A stretch of 55,135 bases of DNA, from NCBI RefSeq assembly GCF_003226535.1, contig NZ_QKOB01000006.1, positions 1 through 55,135 of the forward strand, given 5' to 3'. The translations under genes were made by a program, and so were the position numbers. Every line of letters starts with the position of its first letter. Positions within the stretch are counted from its first letter, which is position 1. Positions 19,725-29,757 of this stretch are shown here, piece after piece. The notes beneath the pieces were generated by a model. The model made no database searches and had not been told where the DNA came from. It worked only from the letters and a program-made list of their open reading frames with translations. Origin of the DNA: Meiothermus sp. Pnk-1. GTDB taxonomy: Bacteria; Deinococcota; Deinococci; Deinococcales; Thermaceae.

Positions 19725-20516
19725 ATGCCTAAAGTCCTGGTCGTTGACGACAGCGTCAGCGTGCGTAAGGCCCTCGAGCGCATCCTGGCCCCCAAAGCTC
19801 TGGTGGTTTCCACGGCGAATTCCGCCGAGCAGGCCCTCGAGCAGATCACCCATGACAAACCCGACCTGATCATCGCCGACGTGATCATGCCGGGCCTCTC
19901 CGGCTTCGACCTGTGCGAACTCATCCGCAGAAACCCGGTGTACGGCCACGTCCCGGTGATCCTCATCTCGGGGATCGTAGACGCCGCGGTGCTGCGCCAG
20001 GCCGAGGAAGCCGGGGCGTTCTCGGTGGTGCGCAAGCCCTTCACCCCGGAAGACCTGTTGCCCCGGGTGGAAGCCGCGCTGGCCAGGATCGCCCCCGCAG
20101 CTCCGGTGGCTCCCGAGCCTGCGAGGTCGAACCCCACCCGCCTCGAGCCCGCCCCCGGTCGCTCCTCTCCGGAGGAATATCTCCGGCCTTTTCTGGAGAA
20201 GCCCGAGGTCGGAGCCGCCCTCCTGGTGAGCCGAAAGGCCGAAGTGCTGGGCCAGGTCGGCCAGACCCCGGTCGACCCCGGCGTGGTCGCTACCTATGTT
20301 CGCACCCTGGCTTCGATCGCCGGGGCCTTAGGCGAGCACCTCGGTGGAGAAGGGTTGCAAGGGGTCTCGCTCGAGTACCGGGGTCACAGCCTCTTTGTGG
20401 CCAAGTTTAATGAGGAGAGCTACTTGGTCCTCCTCGTGCAAAGCGCCACCCTCCCCGGCACGGTGCGCTACCTGGTGCAGAAGGTCGTGGCCCAGCCGGG
20501 GGCCCTCAGCCGCTAG
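19725..20516 (+). CDS. Response regulator with C-terminal roadblock/LC7 domain
   Basis: 263 residues. N-terminal receiver ([15 protein letters not shown], phospho-Asp in [13 protein letters not shown], Lys in [11 protein letters not shown]), a Pro-rich linker (about 125-145) and a C-terminal domain ([17 protein letters not shown] ... [26 protein letters not shown]) with the roadblock/LC7 pattern. Roadblock proteins such as MglB act on Ras-like MglA GTPases that set polarity, so this gene may link the sensory array to polarity control. GGAGG precedes the ATG; the 3' end overlaps convergent paaZ by 11 bp. Confidence 0.75.
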   Translation: MPKVLVVDDSVSVRKALERILAPKALVVSTANSAEQALEQITHDKPDLIIADVIMPGLSGFDLCELIRRNPVYGHVPVILISGIVDAAVLRQAEEAGAFSVVRKPFTPEDLLPRVEAALARIAPAAPVAPEPARSNPTRLEPAPGRSSPEEYLRPFLEKPEVGAALLVSRKAEVLGQVGQTPVDPGVVATYVRTLASIAGALGEHLGGEGLQGVSLEYRGHSLFVAKFNEESYLVLLVQSATLPGTVRYLVQKVVAQPGALSR

Positions 20517-22545
20517 GCCGCCGCTCCACCAGGGTAAGGATCTCGTACAGGGCCACGGTCTTGCCCTCCTGGTTGGTGATTTCCACCGCCCAAGTCACCA
20601 CCCCCGTCGGGCGCTCGCCGGGCTTGGGGTCTTTTTTGGTCTTGCTCTTGACCGTCAGGCGGGCTTGGATGGTGTCGCCGATGCCCACCGGTTCGATAAA
20701 GCGCAGCCTCTCGAGGCCGTAGTTGGCCAGCACCGGCCCTGGGGCTGGACTCACGAAGAGGCCCGCCGCCGCCGAGATCAGGAAGTAGCCGTGGGCCACG
20801 CGCTTGCCGAAGATCGAGTCCTTGGCCCCGAGCTCGTCCACGTGGGCATAGAAGTAGTCCCCGCTGACCCCCGCGAAGTGGACGATATCGGCCTCGGTGA
20901 CGGTGCGGCGGTGGGTGAGGAAGCTCTCGCCGATTTGCAGCTCCTCGAAGTATTTGCGGAAGGGGTGGATTCCGTCGCTGTAGGTTTGGGCCCCGCGCAC
21001 GTACTCGCCCGAGATGAAGCTCAAGGTGGTGGGGTCGGCTTGGATGGCGCTGCGCTGCATGAAGTGCTTGATGCCGCGCACCCCGCCCATCTCCTCGCCC
21101 GCCCCGGCCCGGCCCGGCCCGCCGTGGATGAGCTGGGGCAGGGGAGAGCCGTGCCCGGTGCTCTCCTTGGCATTCTCCCGGTTGAGGATCAAGAGGCGTC
21201 CGTGCGAGCTGGCGCAGCCGAAGAACAGGGCGCGGGCCTCGGCGCGGTCGTAGGTGACGATGGAACCCGCCAGGCTGCCCCGGCCCATCTTGGCCAGCTC
21301 GATGGCCTCGTCGAGGCTGCGGTAGGGCATCACCGTGGCCACCGGGCCGAAAGCCTCGACCTCGTGGGGCTCGCGGGCCTTTAGGGGCTGGTCGCAGTAC
21401 AACAGCCGGGGGCTCATGAAGCCGCCCTTCTCGGGGTCGCCGCCCCGGAGCTCGAGGGGGGGCTCGAGCACCACCTCACAACTCCGGCGCAGCTCGCCCA
21501 CGCGCTCCCCCACCTCCTCGCGCTGGGCGGGGCTCACCAGGGGGCCCATCCCCACCTCTTCGCGGCGGGGATCGCCGATGGCGATCCTGGCCAGGCGCTC
21601 TTTGAGGGCCGCGATCACCGCCTCCACCTGCTCGGCGGGCACGATCACCCGCCGGATGGCGGTGCACTTCTGCCCGGCCTTGACGGTCATCTCGTTCGCC
21701 ACCTCGCGCACGAAGAGCTCGAACTCGGGGTCGCCGGGTTCCACGCTCTTTCCCAGGATCGAGCAGTTGAGGCTGTCGGCCTCGAGGTTGAAGGGCACCG
21801 AGTGGGCCACCAGGTTGGGGTGGGCCTTGAGCTTGCGCCCGGTGGAGGCCGAGCCGGTGAAGGTCACCAGGTCCTGCTCGCCGAGGTGGTCCAGCAGGTC
21901 GCCGGTGCCGCCGCAGATGAGCTGGATGGCCCCCTCGGGCAGGATGCCCGAGTCGATCATGGCGCGAAAAACGGCTTCGGTGAGGTAGGCGGTCTGGGTG
22001 GCCGGCTTGACGATGGCGGGCACCCCGGCGATGAGGCCGGGGGCCAGCTTCTCGAGCATCCCCCACACGGGGAAGTTGAAGGCGTTGATGTGCACTGCCA
22101 CGCCCTCGCGGGGCACCAGGATGTGCCGCCCCAGGAAGGTCCCGGCCTTGGAGATCTGCTGCACCTCGTCCTCGAGGAGGAAATTCTCGTTGGGCAGCTC
22201 GCGTCGGGCCAGGCTGGAGTAGGAGAAGAAGGTCCCGATCCCCCCCTCGATATCGATCCAGCCGTCCTTGCGGGTGGCGCCGGTCTTGAAGGAGAGGGCG
22301 TAGAAGCTCTCCTTGCGCTCCATGAGGTACTGCGCTAGAGCCCGCAGCATCGCGGCTCGCTCGTGAAAGGTGTAGCGGCGCAGGTTAGGTCCACCCACCT
22401 CGCGGGCGTAGCGCACCATCGCGCCGAAGTCCAGCCCCGTGCTGCTTACGTAGGCTACAGGTTCGCCGTAGACGGCCTCCCGAACCTCGGTCCCTCCATC
22501 GCTTCCGGTGACCCACTGCCCATAGGCGTAACTGGCTAGCTTCAT
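20506..22545 (-). CDS. paaZ: Phenylacetate degradation bifunctional protein PaaZ (aldehyde dehydrogenase / enoyl-CoA hydratase)
   Basis: 679 residues, normal for full-length PaaZ. Residues about 1-520 are an aldehyde dehydrogenase with the catalytic Cys in [11 protein letters not shown] and the Glu segment NLEADSLN. Residues 535-679 form a MaoC-like hot-dog domain with the catalytic Asp-His pattern ([15 protein letters not shown] and [10 protein letters not shown]). It opens the oxepin-CoA ring and oxidises the semialdehyde in aerobic phenylacetate breakdown. The remaining paa genes are not in the window. A PaaR-type operator lies in its promoter. Confidence 0.93.
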   Translation of the reverse strand: MKLASYAYGQWVTGSDGGTEVREAVYGEPVAYVSSTGLDFGAMVRYAREVGGPNLRRYTFHERAAMLRALAQYLMERKESFYALSFKTGATRKDGWIDIEGGIGTFFSYSSLARRELPNENFLLEDEVQQISKAGTFLGRHILVPREGVAVHINAFNFPVWGMLEKLAPGLIAGVPAIVKPATQTAYLTEAVFRAMIDSGILPEGAIQLICGGTGDLLDHLGEQDLVTFTGSASTGRKLKAHPNLVAHSVPFNLEADSLNCSILGKSVEPGDPEFELFVREVANEMTVKAGQKCTAIRRVIVPAEQVEAVIAALKERLARIAIGDPRREEVGMGPLVSPAQREEVGERVGELRRSCEVVLEPPLELRGGDPEKGGFMSPRLLYCDQPLKAREPHEVEAFGPVATVMPYRSLDEAIELAKMGRGSLAGSIVTYDRAEARALFFGCASSHGRLLILNRENAKESTGHGSPLPQLIHGGPGRAGAGEEMGGVRGIKHFMQRSAIQADPTTLSFISGEYVRGAQTYSDGIHPFRKYFEELQIGESFLTHRRTVTEADIVHFAGVSGDYFYAHVDELGAKDSIFGKRVAHGYFLISAAAGLFVSPAPGPVLANYGLERLRFIEPVGIGDTIQARLTVKSKTKKDPKPGERPTGVVTWAVEITNQEGKTVALYEILTLVERRPSG

Positions 22546-22552
22546 GCTCCCG

Positions 22553-22582
22553 ATTCTAACGAACGCCCGTTAGAAGCTGCAA
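22553..22582 (-). promoter_or_regulatory. paaZ promoter with PaaR-type operator
   Basis: On the minus strand TTGCAG (22577-22582), an 18-bp spacer and TAGAAT (22553-22558) precede paaZ, with GGGAG before its ATG. Within the spacer, 22560-22573 reads CGAACGCCCGTTAG, an exact match to CNAACGNNCGTTNG, the consensus I recall for the TetR-family repressor PaaR of Thermus thermophilus, whose effector is phenylacetyl-CoA. Binding there would block the promoter. Confidence 0.72.
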
Positions 22583-22588
22583 ACCCGC

Positions 22589-23587
22589 TCAGTGGCTCAA
22601 CACCCTGCGCACCGCCTCGAGCACCCGCTTGACGTCGGGCCGGTAGTAGTGTTCCACCGCGCTGAACGGTGGGTAGGGCGCGTCCCAGCCGGCCACGCGG
22701 ACGACGGGGGCCTGAAGGTAATCCAGGGCCTCCTCGGCCAGGCGGGCGGCGATCTCCGCGCCGAAGCCGCCGGTGCGCATGGCCTCGTAGACCACCACGG
22801 CCCGGCCCGTCTTGGCCACCGACTCCACCAGCGTGGGGGTGTCGAGCGGGACCAGGGTTTCCACGTCGATGACCTCGAGCTCCACCCCTTCGCGTGCGGC
22901 CACCTCGGCGGCCTTCTGGCACACCTCGACCATGCCGCCGTAGGCGATCAGGCTCGCCGCGCTCCCCTCGCGCACCACGCGGGCCTTGCCGAGGGGTAGG
23001 GTGTAGTAGCCCTCGGGCACCTCGGCCTTTACCCCGCGGTAGAGCTTGATGGCCTCGAGGAAGAACACCGGGTCGGGGTCTTCGATGGCCGCGAGCAGCA
23101 AGCCCTTGGCCCGTTCGGGACTGCTGGGGATGACCACCTTGACCCCGGGGACGTGGCAGAGGATGGCCTCGGGGCTGTCGGCGTGCTGCTCGGGGGTCTT
23201 GACCCCACCGCCGTAAGGCGCGCGGATCACCAGCGGGATGGTGAAGCGACCCCGCGTGCGGTGGCGCATGCGCCCCAGGTGCGAGAGGATCTGGTCTAGG
23301 GCGGGGTAGAGGAAGCCCGCGAACTGGATCTCGGCCACCGGGCGCAGCCCGGCCATGGCCATACCGATGGCGAAGCCCACGATGGCGCTCTCGGCCAGCG
23401 GGGTGTCGAAGACCCGCCGCTCGCCGTACTTAGGTTGCAGGCCGTCGGAGGCCCGGAACACCCCGCCCATCCTGCCCACGTCCTCGCCGAAGAGCACCAC
23501 CCGTGGGTCGCGCTCGAGGGCTAAGTCCAGCGCCTCGTTTACCGCCTGGACCAGGTTGATCACCCGGGTGCCGCGCTCGGCGATCAT
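22589..23587 (-). CDS. Branched-chain 2-oxoacid (or pyruvate-type) dehydrogenase E1 component, beta subunit
   Basis: 332 residues, standard length. [15 protein letters not shown] contains the Glu that activates thiamine diphosphate, and the transketolase central and C-terminal domains follow ([28 protein letters not shown]). With the alpha subunit it decarboxylates branched-chain 2-oxo acids and loads the acyl group on E2 lipoate. It overlaps the alpha gene by 4 bp. E2 and E3 genes are absent here. Confidence 0.9.
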   Translation of the reverse strand: MIAERGTRVINLVQAVNEALDLALERDPRVVLFGEDVGRMGGVFRASDGLQPKYGERRVFDTPLAESAIVGFAIGMAMAGLRPVAEIQFAGFLYPALDQILSHLGRMRHRTRGRFTIPLVIRAPYGGGVKTPEQHADSPEAILCHVPGVKVVIPSSPERAKGLLLAAIEDPDPVFFLEAIKLYRGVKAEVPEGYYTLPLGKARVVREGSAASLIAYGGMVEVCQKAAEVAAREGVELEVIDVETLVPLDTPTLVESVAKTGRAVVVYEAMRTGGFGAEIAARLAEEALDYLQAPVVRVAGWDAPYPPFSAVEHYYRPDVKRVLEAVRRVLSH

Positions 23588-24621
23588 GCCTCACCTCCGT
23601 GCAGGTAGTTCCACGCCGCCCGCTGGTCGGGCTGCAGCTCGGCGTAGACCTGCTCGACGATCTCCCAGGGCCTGGGTTCGGAAACCCGGTCGGCCTCTTC
23701 CACCGCGGCCAGGAACTCGGCCTCGAGCTCTTCCTCGAGTGCTTTCTCCTTCTCGTCGTCCCACAGCCCCAAGTGCACCAGGCAACCCCGCATCCGATCG
23801 ATAGGGTCGCGCTTCTTCCAGGCTTCGGCCTCGTCCTCGCTGCGGTAGCGTCCCGGATCGTCGGAGGAGGTATGGGGGGCTACCCGGTAGGTCAGGGCCT
23901 CGATCAGGGTGGGGCCTTCCCCGGCGCGGGCCCGGGCCACAGCCTCGCGGGCCACCGCCCAGACCGCCACCAGGTCGTTGCCGTCTACCGTCACGCCGGG
24001 GATGCCGTAGCCCTGGGCCTTCAGCGCGATGCGCTGAACCTTCATCTGCTTCTGGGTCGGCACGCTGATGGCCCAGCCGTTGTTCTGCACCACCACCAAT
24101 AGCGGCGCGTCGAAGACCGAGGCGAAGTTGAGCCCTTCGTGAAAATCGCCCTCCGAGGTTCCGCCATCCCCGATGAACACCGCCGCCACCGCCTCCTTAC
24201 CCTGCAGCCTGAGGGCGTGGGCCACTCCCGCGGCCTGGGGCACCTGGGTGGCGATGGGGATGTAGAACTGCACCATGTTCACCTCGGGCGGGGCACCCCA
24301 GCCGGCGGGGTCGGCCCGCCAGCTCAGGATGAGCTTGCTCAGGGGCATCCCAAAGGTGATGGCCGCCGCCGTCTCGCGGTAGCTCGGCAGCAGCCAGTCG
24401 CGCGCGGGCTCCAAGCACAGCGCCACCCCTACCTGTGCTGCTTCCTGGCCGCGAAAGGGCGGGTACACCCCCAGCCGCCCTTGCCGCTGGAGCACCAGCG
24501 CGCGTTCGTCAAAGTGCCGGGCCCGCCGCAGGGCTCGGTAGCCCAACAGCAGCTCCTCCGGGAGGAAAGGAAGGTCTCTTTGCGGGGTACCGTCGTCTTC
24601 TAAGTAGCGTATGATTTCCAC
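23584..24621 (-). CDS. Branched-chain 2-oxoacid dehydrogenase E1 component, alpha subunit
   Basis: 345 residues from GTG 24621. Thiamine-diphosphate motif [19 protein letters not shown] ... [11 protein letters not shown] (GDG to NN about 29 residues apart), and [15 protein letters not shown] is the loop equivalent to the phosphorylation loop of mitochondrial E1 alpha. The sequence type fits the branched-chain rather than the pyruvate enzyme. Start supported by a -10 box (TAAACT, 24628-24633) 6 nt upstream, giving a leaderless transcript. Divergent from hsp20. Confidence 0.9.
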   Translation of the reverse strand: MEIIRYLEDDGTPQRDLPFLPEELLLGYRALRRARHFDERALVLQRQGRLGVYPPFRGQEAAQVGVALCLEPARDWLLPSYRETAAAITFGMPLSKLILSWRADPAGWGAPPEVNMVQFYIPIATQVPQAAGVAHALRLQGKEAVAAVFIGDGGTSEGDFHEGLNFASVFDAPLLVVVQNNGWAISVPTQKQMKVQRIALKAQGYGIPGVTVDGNDLVAVWAVAREAVARARAGEGPTLIEALTYRVAPHTSSDDPGRYRSEDEAEAWKKRDPIDRMRGCLVHLGLWDDEKEKALEEELEAEFLAAVEEADRVSEPRPWEIVEQVYAELQPDQRAAWNYLHGGEA

Positions 24622-24627
24622 ACCGAT

Positions 24628-24633
24628 AGTTTA
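24628..24633 (-). promoter_or_regulatory. -10 box of the E1 alpha/beta operon
   Basis: TAAACT on the minus strand, 6 nt before the GTG start. No clear -35 box. Lies back to back with the hsp20 promoter. Confidence 0.4.
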
Positions 24634-24654
24634 GCCCGTTCTTCGAGGGAAGAC

Positions 24655-24683
24655 TTGACATAACCACACTCAGGTTTTATATA
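24655..24683 (+). promoter_or_regulatory. hsp20 promoter
   Basis: Perfect TTGACA (24655-24660), 17-bp spacer and TATATA (24678-24683), one of the strongest housekeeping-type promoters in the window. A GGAGGTG ribosome-binding site follows at 24740-24746. No CIRCE-type inverted repeat is seen. Confidence 0.78.
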
Positions 24684-24752
24684 CTTGGATTGCGGGGTCG
24701 AAAGACCCTGTGCCCTTCGACCCCAAAAAATACCTGAAAGGAGGTGTCGGCT

Positions 24753-25220
24753 ATGTTGGACATCATGCGCAGGACCAACGATCAACCGGTGCCTTACAGG
24801 AGCTGGAACCTAGCCAACGTCGGCGGCTTCAGTGATCTCTTTAGCGAGTTTGATCGGCTGTGGAGGGAAGTGGCCTCCTCCTTCGGGCGCTGGGTTGACA
24901 GTTACCCGGTAGACCTCTACGAGACGGGGGAGGAGGTGGTGCTCGAGATGGCGGTTCCCGGCCTTAGCAAAGACGACCTGGACATCAGCCTCGAGGGCCG
25001 TCAACTCACCATCCGAGGCAACTTCAACCCGGCCGCCGCTGAAGAGCGGCGCTACTGGCTCCAGGGCATTCCGCGCGGGTCTTTTAGCCGCACCCTAACC
25101 CTGCCCGCGGGGGTGGAGGCGGATAAGGTGCAGGCTACCGTGCAAAATGGCCTGCTGCGGATTTCCATGCCCAAGACCTCCGAGGCTAAGGCCCGCAGGA
25201 TCGCCGTGAAGGCCGAATAA
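24753..25220 (+). CDS. Small heat-shock protein, Hsp20 family
   Basis: 155 residues from ATG 24753, spaced 6-7 nt after AAAGGAGGTG. An N-terminal arm (1-45) precedes an alpha-crystallin domain (about 48-150) with DLYETGEEVVLEMAVPGLSKDDLDISLEGRQLTIRG and the closing GVEADKVQATVQNGLLRISMPK; the canonical A-x-x-x-N-G-L motif is present. ATP-independent holdase forming oligomers in the cytosol. It has its own promoter and terminator. Confidence 0.95.
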   Translation: MLDIMRRTNDQPVPYRSWNLANVGGFSDLFSEFDRLWREVASSFGRWVDSYPVDLYETGEEVVLEMAVPGLSKDDLDISLEGRQLTIRGNFNPAAAEERRYWLQGIPRGSFSRTLTLPAGVEADKVQATVQNGLLRISMPKTSEAKARRIAVKAE

Positions 25221-25231
25221 GCGGGGCATCT

Positions 25232-25268
25232 GGCGCGGGGCGGCCAAGTAGCCGCCCGCGCGGTTTTT
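25232..25268 (+). terminator. Terminator of hsp20
   Basis: CGCGGGGCGGC (25234-25244) pairs with GCCGCCCGCG (25251-25260) with one bulged G, followed by CGG and five T. It starts 13 nt after the hsp20 stop. Confidence 0.8.
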
Positions 25269-25278
25269 AGGTAAACCG

Positions 25279-25311
25279 TTCACGAGCATATTTTATCGTG
25301 AATAAAGTCAC
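25279..25311 (+). repeat. 33-bp conserved element, copy A
   Basis: TTCACGAGC, six variable bases, TATCGTGA and a tail ending in TCAC. It includes the inverted pair TCACGA/TCGTGA and the dyad GTGA-N6-TCAC. Aligns without gaps to copies at 29682-29714 and 50808-50840. This copy lies between two convergent genes (hsp20 and the aminotransferase), so it is not an obvious promoter element. Confidence 0.75.
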
Positions 25312-25314
25312 TAG

Positions 25315-26439
25315 CTAGCGCATCGCCGATAGGTAATCCTCCAGCCGCTCCAGGCCCAGCTCGATCTCTTCGGGCCTCTTGCAAAAAGCCAGCCGGAAAA
25401 GCCCCTCGGGGGCAGGATGATCTTGATAGAAAGCGGCGGCGGGGATGATTGCGACCCGAGCCTCGCGCACCAAGCTCTCCGCCTCAACCCCAGGGATCTT
25501 GGCGGTGAGGAAATAGGTGCCCTGCGGTATGAAAACCTGAACGCCCATCCCCTCGAGCCCCCTGGCCAGCAGGTCGCGCCGGGAGCGGTAGCTCGAGCGC
25601 AGCGCCTGGTAAAAACCTTCCTTTCTGGCGATGGGCAGGGCTTCGGCGACGGCAGCTTGCAGCGGGGCCGGGGAACAGAAGCTCGACCACTGGCGCATCC
25701 CCGCAATCAGGGGGGCTAGCCCGGGGGGGGTCGCGATCCAGCCCACCCGGTAGCCGGTGGCCTCGAGCCGCTTCCCTGCCGAGCCCACGGTGAAGGTCCG
25801 CTCAGGGGCTAGCCGGCGTAGCGGGGTGGGGGCTTCCTCGAAGTAGAGTTCGTCGTAGACCTCGTCGCTTACGATCCATAGGTCGTGTTGGCGGGCCAGG
25901 GCCACGATGCGTTCTAGATCTTCGCGCGGGAAGACCGCCCCGGTGGGGTTATAGGGGTTGTTGAGCAAGATGGCTTTGCTGCGGGGGGTGATGGCCGCCG
26001 CAAGGGCGGAGAAATCTATCCGCCAGCCCCCCTCGAGCCGCATCGGCACCAGCACCGGGGTGGCCCCGGCGAGCCGGGCTTGGGGGATGTACACGTCGAA
26101 GTAAGGCTCCAGCATCACCACCTCGTCCCCCGGGCCGTACAGGGCCTCGGCTAGGGCGTGGAGGGCCTCGGTGGCCCCAGCCGTCACCACCACGTCCTCG
26201 GGGGAGACGTCCAGGTCCTCCGCCAGCGCTTCGCGCAAGCGGGGCAGGCCGATCGGGGGGGTGTACTGGTCTACCACGCCGATGGCCCGGCGGGCGGCCT
26301 CGAGCAAAAAGGCCGGAGGTGGGTCTGAAGGAAACCCCTGCCCCAGGTTTACCGCGCCGAACTGCTGGGCCAGGCGGCTCATGCGCGAGAAGATGCTCTC
26401 CTGGGAGAGCTGGGTACGAGGGTGAAGCTCAGCGGGCAT
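25315..26439 (-). CDS. PLP-dependent aminotransferase, class I/II (fold type I)
   Basis: 374 residues. NNPYNPTGAVFPREDLE holds the Asn/Pro of the cofactor pocket, VSDEVYDELYF the Asp-Tyr that touches the pyridine ring, and GSAGKRLEATGYRVGW the Schiff-base lysine; RLAFCK near the C-terminus carries the substrate-carboxylate Arg. The sequence resembles methionine/glutamine/kynurenine-type aminotransferases (YbdL, KAT family) more than aspartate aminotransferase, but the amino acid used is not certain. Confidence 0.85.
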   Translation of the reverse strand: MPAELHPRTQLSQESIFSRMSRLAQQFGAVNLGQGFPSDPPPAFLLEAARRAIGVVDQYTPPIGLPRLREALAEDLDVSPEDVVVTAGATEALHALAEALYGPGDEVVMLEPYFDVYIPQARLAGATPVLVPMRLEGGWRIDFSALAAAITPRSKAILLNNPYNPTGAVFPREDLERIVALARQHDLWIVSDEVYDELYFEEAPTPLRRLAPERTFTVGSAGKRLEATGYRVGWIATPPGLAPLIAGMRQWSSFCSPAPLQAAVAEALPIARKEGFYQALRSSYRSRRDLLARGLEGMGVQVFIPQGTYFLTAKIPGVEAESLVREARVAIIPAAAFYQDHPAPEGLFRLAFCKRPEEIELGLERLEDYLSAMR

Positions 26440-26462
26440 ACGTCCAGTCTACGCCGCGGGGC

Positions 26463-27215
26463 TTACCTGGCGGCCTCGAGGAGCTTTAGGTAGTCGTCGA
26501 GCTGCAGACTCGCTCCCCCTACAAGCCCCCCGTCGATGTTGGGTTGGCGGAAAAGGTCCGCGGCGTTGTCCGGCTTGACCGAGCCCCCGTAGAGCACCCG
26601 CACCTGTTCGGCAAAGTCCGGGCTGAAACGCCTTGCCAGCCAGCCCCGGATCTCTTTGTGCATGGCCTCCGCGTCCTCCGGCGTGGCCGTTTTCCCGGTT
26701 CCGATAGCCCAGACCGGTTCGTAAGCGATGACCAAGCGATCGGGGGAGCCCGGCTCGACCCCCTCCAGGCTGCCCTCGAGCTGGGAAAGCGTATAGGCCA
26801 CCGCATCGCCCGCCTCGCGCACCGCGATGGGCTCGCCCACGCAGAGGATGGGGGTGATGCCGTGCTCGAGCAGGCGCTTGGCCTTCTGCGCCACCACAGC
26901 GTCGGATTCCTCGTGGTACTGTCGCCGCTCGGAGTGGCCCACGAGGGTGTAGCTACAGCCCAGATCCTCGAGCATCCGGGCCGAGACCTCCCCGGTGTAG
27001 GCCCCCTCGGGGTGGGCCGAGACGTCCTGGGCTCCGTAGGCTACGCCCCGACCCGCCAGGATCTCCTGAGCTACTGGGAGCGCGGGGAAGGGGACCATCA
27101 GCGCGGGCTCTGCCGGGCCAGGGGAGAGTCGGTGCAGCAACCCCTCAAACCAGGCCCTGGCCTCGCTGGGGGTTTTGTGCATTTTCCAGTTGCCTGCAAC
27201 TAGGGTTTTACGCAT
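26463..27215 (-). CDS. tpiA: Triosephosphate isomerase
   Basis: 250 residues from ATG 27215, the Met of [21 protein letters not shown] precedes it. An in-frame extension to 27275 would run into repeat DNA and is rejected. Catalytic residues: Lys in GNWKMHK, His in LVGHSERR and Glu in [11 protein letters not shown]. Interconverts dihydroxyacetone phosphate and glyceraldehyde-3-phosphate. Last gene of the gap-pgk-tpi set on the minus strand. Confidence 0.97.
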   Translation of the reverse strand: MRKTLVAGNWKMHKTPSEARAWFEGLLHRLSPGPAEPALMVPFPALPVAQEILAGRGVAYGAQDVSAHPEGAYTGEVSARMLEDLGCSYTLVGHSERRQYHEESDAVVAQKAKRLLEHGITPILCVGEPIAVREAGDAVAYTLSQLEGSLEGVEPGSPDRLVIAYEPVWAIGTGKTATPEDAEAMHKEIRGWLARRFSPDFAEQVRVLYGGSVKPDNAADLFRQPNIDGGLVGGASLQLDDYLKLLEAAR

Positions 27216-27230
27216 AGAGCCTCCTGGTGC

Positions 27231-27305
27231 TCCCTCCCCTAGCAGGGGAGGGGTGGGTATACGTCCGTACGCCATACGTAATACGCCAGACGCTAAACGC
27301 GGGGG
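27231..27305 (-). repeat. Dispersed intergenic repeat, copy 2 (inverted relative to copy 1)
   Basis: The 136-nt gap between pgk and tpiA holds the second copy of the repeat seen at the window start. Bases 27284-27305 are the reverse complement of 1-22, and CTCCCCTAGCAGGGGAGGGG (about 27233-27253) is the matching palindrome. Repeat-like words (GACGTACGACGTTTGGCG) continue to about 27340. Confidence 0.75.
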
Positions 27306-27351
27306 TAGATTCCCTTTCGTTTGACGTACGACGTTTGGCGGGTCGGCGCAC

Positions 27352-28539
27352 TTACGACAACGCCTCGATGCCGGGCAAGGTACCCAGCTCGAGCAGCTCC
27401 AGGCTGGCCCCGCCCCCGGTAGAGACGTGGCTAAACTTCTCGGCTACGCCCAGCTTGTTGGCCGCCGCGACCGAGTCGCCCCCGCCGATCACCGTGAACG
27501 CCCCCGGCAAGTCGGCGATGGCTTGGCCCACCGCTAGGGTTCCCGCGGCGAAGTCCTCCACCTCGAAGACCCCCATGGGGCCGTTCCAGAGCACCGTTTT
27601 GGCCCCTTGCAAGGCCTGGGCGAAGGCTTCGCGGGTCTTCGGGCCGATATCCAGGCCCATCCAGCCCTCGGGGATCTGGCCGGCTGGGAAGATCCGCTGT
27701 TCAGCCCCCGGCTCGATCTTCTGCGCCGCTACCACGTCGGTGGGGAGCAGGAGCCTCACACCTAAGCCCTGGGCTTTTTGTAGAAGGTTGCGGGCTAGCT
27801 CGAGCTTGTCGTCTTCCACCAACGAGCTGCCCACCTGCCCGCCCTGGGCCTTGATGAAGGTGAAGGCCATGGCCCCACCGATCAGCATCCCGTTCACCCG
27901 CGGCAGCAGGTTCTCGATCACCCCGATCTTGTCCGAGACCTTGGCCCCGCCCAGCACCACCCAGTAAGGCTTTTCAGGGTGCTCGAGAAGTTTCTTGAGG
28001 CTGTTGACCTCCCGCTCCATCAAAAACCCAGCGTAGCTGGGCAAAAATTTAGCCACCCCGGTCACCGAGGCGTGGGCCCGGTGGGCCGAGCCGAAAGCAT
28101 CGAGCACGAAGGCCTCGCCTAGCCGGGCGTACTTCTGCGCCAGGGCTTCGTCGTTCTTCTCCTCGCCTGGTTCGAAGCGCACATTCTCGAGGAGGGCTAC
28201 CGAACCTTGGGGGAGGGACCCGACCTGCTCGAGCGTGGCTTCCGAAGCCGGGGTCAGCTCGGGGTTCCCGCCGATGAAGCGGACGGGGTGGCCCAGGTGG
28301 GTTTCCAGAGCCTTGGCCACGGGCGCCAGGCTGCTGGCCTCCTCGAAGCCGCCCTTGGGCCTTCCCAGATGGCTCAGAAGCACCAGGGTCGCGCCCTGCT
28401 CGAGCAGGTATCGCAAGGTGGGCAGGCTGGCGGTTATCCGGGTATCGTCTTTGACCTGGCCCTCTTTGAGGGGGACATTGTAATCTACCCGTACCAGCAC
28501 GCGTTTGCCGGCGGCGTTCAAATCTTTGAGTGTTCGCAT
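27352..28539 (-). CDS. pgk: Phosphoglycerate kinase
   Basis: 395 residues, normal for a bacterial enzyme. VRVDYNVPL (substrate-binding start), [10 protein letters not shown] (substrate-binding Arg/His loop), [11 protein letters not shown] (hinge/nucleotide segment) and [11 protein letters not shown] (glycine-rich phosphate loop) are all present. Transfers phosphate from 1,3-bisphosphoglycerate to ADP. Follows gap by 58 nt across a GC-rich hairpin. Confidence 0.97.
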   Translation of the reverse strand: MRTLKDLNAAGKRVLVRVDYNVPLKEGQVKDDTRITASLPTLRYLLEQGATLVLLSHLGRPKGGFEEASSLAPVAKALETHLGHPVRFIGGNPELTPASEATLEQVGSLPQGSVALLENVRFEPGEEKNDEALAQKYARLGEAFVLDAFGSAHRAHASVTGVAKFLPSYAGFLMEREVNSLKKLLEHPEKPYWVVLGGAKVSDKIGVIENLLPRVNGMLIGGAMAFTFIKAQGGQVGSSLVEDDKLELARNLLQKAQGLGVRLLLPTDVVAAQKIEPGAEQRIFPAGQIPEGWMGLDIGPKTREAFAQALQGAKTVLWNGPMGVFEVEDFAAGTLAVGQAIADLPGAFTVIGGGDSVAAANKLGVAEKFSHVSTGGGASLELLELGTLPGIEALS

Positions 28540-28557
28540 AGATTACCCCAAACTGGC

Positions 28558-28580
28558 GGGAGGGGACGTGCCCCCCTCCC
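28558..28580 (-). terminator. GC-rich hairpin between gap and pgk
   Basis: GGGAGGGG (28558-28565) pairs with CCCCTCCC (28573-28580). There is no good T-run on the minus strand, so it is more likely an mRNA-processing or stability hairpin, or a weak attenuator, than a full terminator. Confidence 0.4.
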
Positions 28581-28597
28581 GGCCATCCGGTAAAAGT

Positions 28598-29714
<1,117 letters not shown>

Positions 29715-29732
29715 ATATACCCGAGCAAAGAA

Positions 29733-29753
29733 GAGGCCGGAGGAGCCGGCCTC
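29733..29753 (-). terminator. Terminator of the ABC transporter operon
   Basis: GAGGCCGG (29733-29740), 5-nt loop, CCGGCCTC (29746-29753). On the minus strand it is followed by TTCTTTG. It begins 4 nt after the stop of the substrate-binding protein. Confidence 0.72.
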
Positions 29754-29757
29754 GAGC

